This document shows positions 35,111 through 38,247 of a stretch of 38,247 bases of DNA, piece after piece (position 1 is the first letter of the stretch; each line of letters starts with the position of its first letter). The notes below the pieces were generated by a model that was not told the origin of the DNA, made no database searches, and was given only the letters and a program-made list of their open reading frames with translations. Origin of the DNA: CAYJDR01 sp964368965 (GTDB lineage: Bacteria > Chrysiogenota > Deferribacteres > Deferribacterales > Mucispirillaceae); the NCBI GenBank assembly GCA_964368965.1, contig CAYJDR010000024.1, forward strand, positions 1-38,247, given 5' to 3'. A program made the position numbers and the translations under genes.

Positions 35111-37438
35111 ATGCCCTACGTACGCACCACCAGAAACTGGTATCTAACCGTATGCTTTTTCATATGCACACTTTTTGCTCTTAACATAAGCAGTCCCTTA
35201 AGCCATGCACAGGAAGATCCCTTGTTTAAGGTTCGTGGCATTGGTGGTGGTGGTGGCTTTTTCTCTCCTGTCATTTCTCCCTTTGACGAAAATCTCCTCT
35301 TTGTGGCATGCGACATGGGAGGGGTCTATCGCAGTGCCAATGGCGGAAAAAGTTGGAACATGATTCCATGGACGCAAGGTATTTTTGCTGTTCACCTGGG
35401 CCCGCTCCCAACCTTTTTAACAAAAGATCATATTGTTTGGGTGAACGGTCGTTTTAACTTAAACGAAAGCAAAGATGCCGGAAAAACTTGGACGATAAAC
35501 AAGCACACCCCGTGGCTTGATTATAGAAAAAAAATGGAGCTTGCATACACTGATGTAATAATTCAAACCTTGCTTCCTTTGAATTCCAAAGGAGAAACTT
35601 TTCTCGTGGGCACTAAGGCAGGCATATGGAGAGGGAAGGACAATAAATGGGAACACATTTCAGAAAAACCGTGTGACCAATTGCAACGCATAGGAGACAT
35701 AATTTACGGTCTAGAAGACGAAAACACTTTGCTCAAGAGTACAGACAATGGACAAACCTTTGAAAGAATTCCTTTATCTGGTAAAGCAACGGCCCTTGGT
35801 GGAACTTCCTATGGAGAGAATGAAAGCGTACTCTATGTAGCTTTAAACCAAAACGGTATCTATCGCTCACATGATGAAGGCAAGACATGGGAATTAAAAA
35901 CAAGCGAATACAATTCAGTTATAAAAATACTCATACCAAAGGGCAATCCAAATATCTTTTATGGTATGCAAAGATATGACTCTCCACCCATTAATGTTAT
36001 ACGCTCTTTAGATGGCGGCGAAACCTTTGAAGGGGTTTTCCGCATGAACAAAGGACAAGAAACGTTTTGGCAAGATCTTAATGTACAAAAATCTTGGCTA
36101 CAAAACAATTTACACTGGTCCTATTATTTTACTAAGCATGGTCTTGCCATATCACCCCACGACCCCATGGTGCTCTTAACAGCCACACAAGGTGAACTTT
36201 TCATTAGCAAAGATGGCGGTGAAAAGTGGGATATTTTCTTTTCAGAAGTGCTTCCCCCCTTGGAAGGTGACACCGCTACGCGCAATAGAAGTGTTGGCCT
36301 TGAAGTCACGTCTGTATGGGGATATTACTTTGACCCTCATGATGCCAATAGAGAATATATAGCCTATACAGATGTGGGATTTGCACGCTCTGTAGACAAG
36401 GGGCACACGTGGTCATGGTCCGCGAAAAATGTACCTTGGAGCAATACTTTCTATGATCTCGCCTTGGACCCTGATGTACCAGGAAAAATCTATGCTGCCA
36501 CAAGCAGACTACATGATTTGCCGCACTATTTACATATTACCAAGATTAATCCCAACAGTAGGCTTCATCAAGGCGGTGTCGTTGTTTCATCGGACCATGG
36601 AAAATCTTGGAAAGTGCCTTATGATAGAAAGGGTAAAAATGGTTTGCCAGCACAAATTTGTACTACGGTAATCATTGACCCCACCTCTCCCCCTGAAAAG
36701 CGAACACTTTTTGCTGGTTTATACGGTCAAAACGATAGTAACTCAGGTGTTTACTTTTCCACCGACGAAGGCAAAACATGGACCGCAACCAAGACGCAAC
36801 CCGGCGGAGTCAATACACATATTTATAAATTGCGCTTTCACCCCAAAACGGGAAATCTCTATTGCCTTATCACAGGCTACCGAGCACCAAAGCCCAATTA
36901 TTTCAATGCCGACGAAGGTGGCGTTTGGATGTCCACCGACAGAGGCGATACGTGGACACATATAAGTAAGGGCTCACCCTTGGGTCACTGGGCCACAGCC
37001 ATGGCTTTTCACCCCACAGACCCCAATGCACTCTATGTTTCTGCAGGCAGTCCGCAGGGAATTGTGGCTGGCGGCATTTACTACACCAAGGACAACGGGA
37101 AAAAATGGTGGCGTATCATAGGGGATCGAGACATTCCTAGACTTAGAGGAATTAAACAAGCCTTTGATCATTGGATGTCTGTGCTTGTACACCCTGAAAT
37201 ACCTAATATTATTTTTGCAGGCGGTTCATCGCATGGATTGTTCTTTAGCGTGGACGGAGGAAGACGTTGGAAATGGAGCCCCGATTTTCCTTTTCCCAAT
37301 GTGCAAAGCATGGCCGTTAACCCTCGTAATACCGATGAAATTGTCTTCACAACTTTCGGTAGCGGCATTTGGTCCACATCTCTTAAAAGATTTCTTAAGC
37401 ACTACAATATAGATATCAATAAAGTAAAGAAGAGCTAA
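35111..37438 (+). CDS. Secreted Asp-box beta-propeller protein (GH74 / sortilin-like fold)
   Basis: Signal peptide at about residues 1-34 (ending SHA-QE). The mature part has at least twelve Asp-box (BNR) motifs of the form S-x-D-x-G-x-x-W/F, for example RSANGGKSW, ESKDAGKTW, KSTDNGQTF, RSHDEGKTW, RSLDGGETF, ISKDGGEKW, RSVDKGHTW, VSSDHGKSW, FSTDEGKTW, MSTDRGDTW, YTKDNGKKW and FSVDGGRRW. This predicts one or two beta-propellers as in GH74 xyloglucanases, sialidases and the sortilin VPS10 domain. Activity is unknown; a glycan-cleaving or glycan-binding role on the EPS is plausible. There is no C-terminal sorting signal or anchor. It starts 12 bases after prsR and ends in a terminator, so it is probably the last gene of the operon. 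Confidence 0.85.
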   Translation: MPYVRTTRNWYLTVCFFICTLFALNISSPLSHAQEDPLFKVRGIGGGGGFFSPVISPFDENLLFVACDMGGVYRSANGGKSWNMIPWTQGIFAVHLGPLPTFLTKDHIVWVNGRFNLNESKDAGKTWTINKHTPWLDYRKKMELAYTDVIIQTLLPLNSKGETFLVGTKAGIWRGKDNKWEHISEKPCDQLQRIGDIIYGLEDENTLLKSTDNGQTFERIPLSGKATALGGTSYGENESVLYVALNQNGIYRSHDEGKTWELKTSEYNSVIKILIPKGNPNIFYGMQRYDSPPINVIRSLDGGETFEGVFRMNKGQETFWQDLNVQKSWLQNNLHWSYYFTKHGLAISPHDPMVLLTATQGELFISKDGGEKWDIFFSEVLPPLEGDTATRNRSVGLEVTSVWGYYFDPHDANREYIAYTDVGFARSVDKGHTWSWSAKNVPWSNTFYDLALDPDVPGKIYAATSRLHDLPHYLHITKINPNSRLHQGGVVVSSDHGKSWKVPYDRKGKNGLPAQICTTVIIDPTSPPEKRTLFAGLYGQNDSNSGVYFSTDEGKTWTATKTQPGGVNTHIYKLRFHPKTGNLYCLITGYRAPKPNYFNADEGGVWMSTDRGDTWTHISKGSPLGHWATAMAFHPTDPNALYVSAGSPQGIVAGGIYYTKDNGKKWWRIIGDRDIPRLRGIKQAFDHWMSVLVHPEIPNIIFAGGSSHGLFFSVDGGRRWKWSPDFPFPNVQSMAVNPRNTDEIVFTTFGSGIWSTSLKRFLKHYNIDINKVKKS

Positions 37439-37457
37439 GCGTAGAGCCTACATACAT

Positions 37458-37491
37458 AAAAGTCGCCATGAGAATTCCCATGGCGACTTTT
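37458..37491. terminator. Bidirectional intrinsic terminator between convergent genes
   Basis: Perfect 13-bp stem AAAAGTCGCCATG (37458-37470) and CATGGCGACTTTT (37479-37491), loop of 8 bases. A-tract on the left and T-tract on the right let it stop transcripts from both strands. It sits between the stop of the propeller gene (37438) and the stop of the - strand lipoprotein gene (37511) and closes the EPS locus. Confidence 0.88.
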
Positions 37492-37510
37492 GAATAGTAT
37501 AGATACGAAT

Positions 37511-38134
37511 TTAAAAACTCTTTAAAATCCCTTTAGCCACGCGCTGTAAAAGAACTTTTTCCATTTCAGTCACACGAGCGGCATCGGACAAATCTTCTTC
37601 CGTGGGCATAAAAGCAATCATACGGGTTTTCTCTTCATCCACCACAGTATCCAAAGAAGCCGTGCTCACCACAGCTGCGTTATTTCGTACGCGCTTGGCT
37701 TTTGTGCGTGTGGCCACATGCACATCCACCACCATGGCAAGTCCCACGTCTTCGGCATCTTCATCCACAATACCCATGCCTTGCCAAGCACTGCCATAAT
37801 TTTGCTGACCTGCTCTTTGCACCTGCTCACGCGTCAAAGATCCCATATGCACCACAGAGGCCAAAACAACATACCCTGCCATGCTTGGGCTAGAAGTGGT
37901 TGTAAACCCCTGACCATGGGCGGCTGTTTGCAACGCTGTTTCCAGCGGCGCATATTCCTCACCTTGTTTTTTCACAAAACAAGACATGACTTTTTCCACT
38001 TCAGCAACCTTTTGCAAGCGTAAGGGGGGAGATTGCAAAAGCTCCACCTGCTCTGCCATTTGTTGCGGCGTAAGAGGCTGTGAAACACAAGCGGTTAAAA
38101 AAAGAACACCGCAAAACAATAACCATTTTTTCAT
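37511..38134 (-). CDS. TraT-like outer-membrane lipoprotein
   Basis: Lipoprotein signal peptide with lipobox LTAC (Cys16). The mature part resembles the TraT complement-resistance/surface-exclusion family in order of features: a helical LETALQTAAHGQGFTTTSSPSMAGYVVLASVVHMGSLTRE segment corresponding to TraT's kgY...SPdkAyY-hydrophobic stretch, then VDVHVATRTKAK matching TraT's D-V-Q-I-A-E-R-T-K, and a C-terminal LLQRVAKGIL. The Gly/Ala-rich hydrophobic middle of TraT is nearly absent here (207 residues against about 240). RBS AAGGA (on the - strand) lies 7 bases before the ATG. This assignment is by recall of the family pattern, not by alignment. Role: possibly a surface protein unrelated to conjugation. 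Confidence 0.6.
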   Translation of the reverse strand: MKKWLLFCGVLFLTACVSQPLTPQQMAEQVELLQSPPLRLQKVAEVEKVMSCFVKKQGEEYAPLETALQTAAHGQGFTTTSSPSMAGYVVLASVVHMGSLTREQVQRAGQQNYGSAWQGMGIVDEDAEDVGLAMVVDVHVATRTKAKRVRNNAAVVSTASLDTVVDEEKTRMIAFMPTEEDLSDAARVTEMEKVLLQRVAKGILKSF

Positions 38135-38137
38135 AAT

Positions 38138-38247
38138 TTAATCCTTTGCAAAAGCACGCACCACAGACCAAGCTAGGGCATTTTCCAAGCTAGCCGATGC
38201 TGCTTGAGCAGACATATTTTTCCCTTTTTCCTGAGGTCTAAGGGTGG
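38138..38247 (-). CDS. Partial or very small reading frame upstream of the TraT-like gene
   Basis: On the - strand a frame without stop runs from the window edge to TAA at 38140-38138. It could be the C-terminus of a longer protein (…MSAQAASASLENALAWSVV…FAKD) or a 25-residue gene starting at ATG 38215, which has AGGG about 6 bases upstream. Its stop lies 3 bases before the start of the TraT-like gene and overlaps that gene's RBS region, so the two are likely co-transcribed. No family recognised. Confidence 0.35.
   Translation of the reverse strand, partial: TLRPQEKGKNMSAQAASASLENALAWSVVRAFAKD

Noticed and set aside
1..38247. CRISPR arrays, insertion sequences, tRNA or rRNA genes
   Set aside because: No regularly spaced direct repeats, transposase motifs or RNA-gene-like sequences were noticed on reading the window; the apparent repeats are protein-level TPR and Asp-box units.

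Overview
The window reads as one long exopolysaccharide (EPS) assembly locus of the exosortase / PEP-CTERM type from a Gram-negative bacterium. The diderm assignment rests on a Wza-like export protein, an outer-membrane beta-barrel, a lipobox lipoprotein and a sigma-54 activator. Base composition is moderate and leans to A+T by eye. The gene style fits a deltaproteobacterial (Desulfobacterota-like) host, but no rRNA, tRNA or taxonomic marker is present, so the host is inferred only loosely. All genes run on the + strand except a small convergent - strand group after position 37500.

Layout. (1) Positions 3-4974: the end of a TPR lipoprotein of the PrsT type, the polyprenyl-phosphate sugar transferase that starts the repeat unit, and the Wza-like export protein, closed by a strong terminator at 5034-5068. 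(2) Positions 5166-8892: chain-length protein, tyrosine autokinase and ExeA-type ATPase. (3) Positions 9043-18673: beta-barrel, DUF3473-type deacetylase, FemAB-like protein, DegT-like aminotransferase, processive-type glycosyltransferase, HGSNAT-like membrane acyltransferase, ATP-grasp ligase and Wzy-like polymerase/ligase, followed by a Wzx-like flippase to 20171. (4) Positions 20354-30150: the sugar and decoration block with two paralogous GT2 enzymes, three GT1/GT4 enzymes, two hexapeptide acyltransferases, a PaaK/CapK-like adenylate-forming enzyme and a second NodB-type deacetylase, mostly with overlapping ends. (5) Positions 30147-35099: exosortase, EpsI, histidine kinase PrsK and sigma-54 activator PrsR. 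(6) Positions 35111-37438: a large secreted Asp-box beta-propeller, closed by a bidirectional terminator. (7) Minus strand: a TraT-like lipoprotein and the end of another reading frame.

Inferred joint role: the cytoplasmic enzymes build and modify a lipid-linked repeat unit. The flippase moves it across the inner membrane and the polymerase extends it. The Wzc/kinase/ATPase group with Wza and the barrel controls length and exports the chain. Exosortase and EpsI process sorting-signal proteins encoded elsewhere, under PrsK/PrsR control. The core is a known system type. The less familiar parts are the decoration set (ATP-grasp, HGSNAT-like, PaaK-like and two hexapeptide transferases), the 12-Asp-box propeller attached to PrsK/PrsR, the twin hairpins before the sugar transferase, and the shortened TraT-like lipoprotein. 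No CRISPR array, insertion sequence, tRNA or rRNA was seen.
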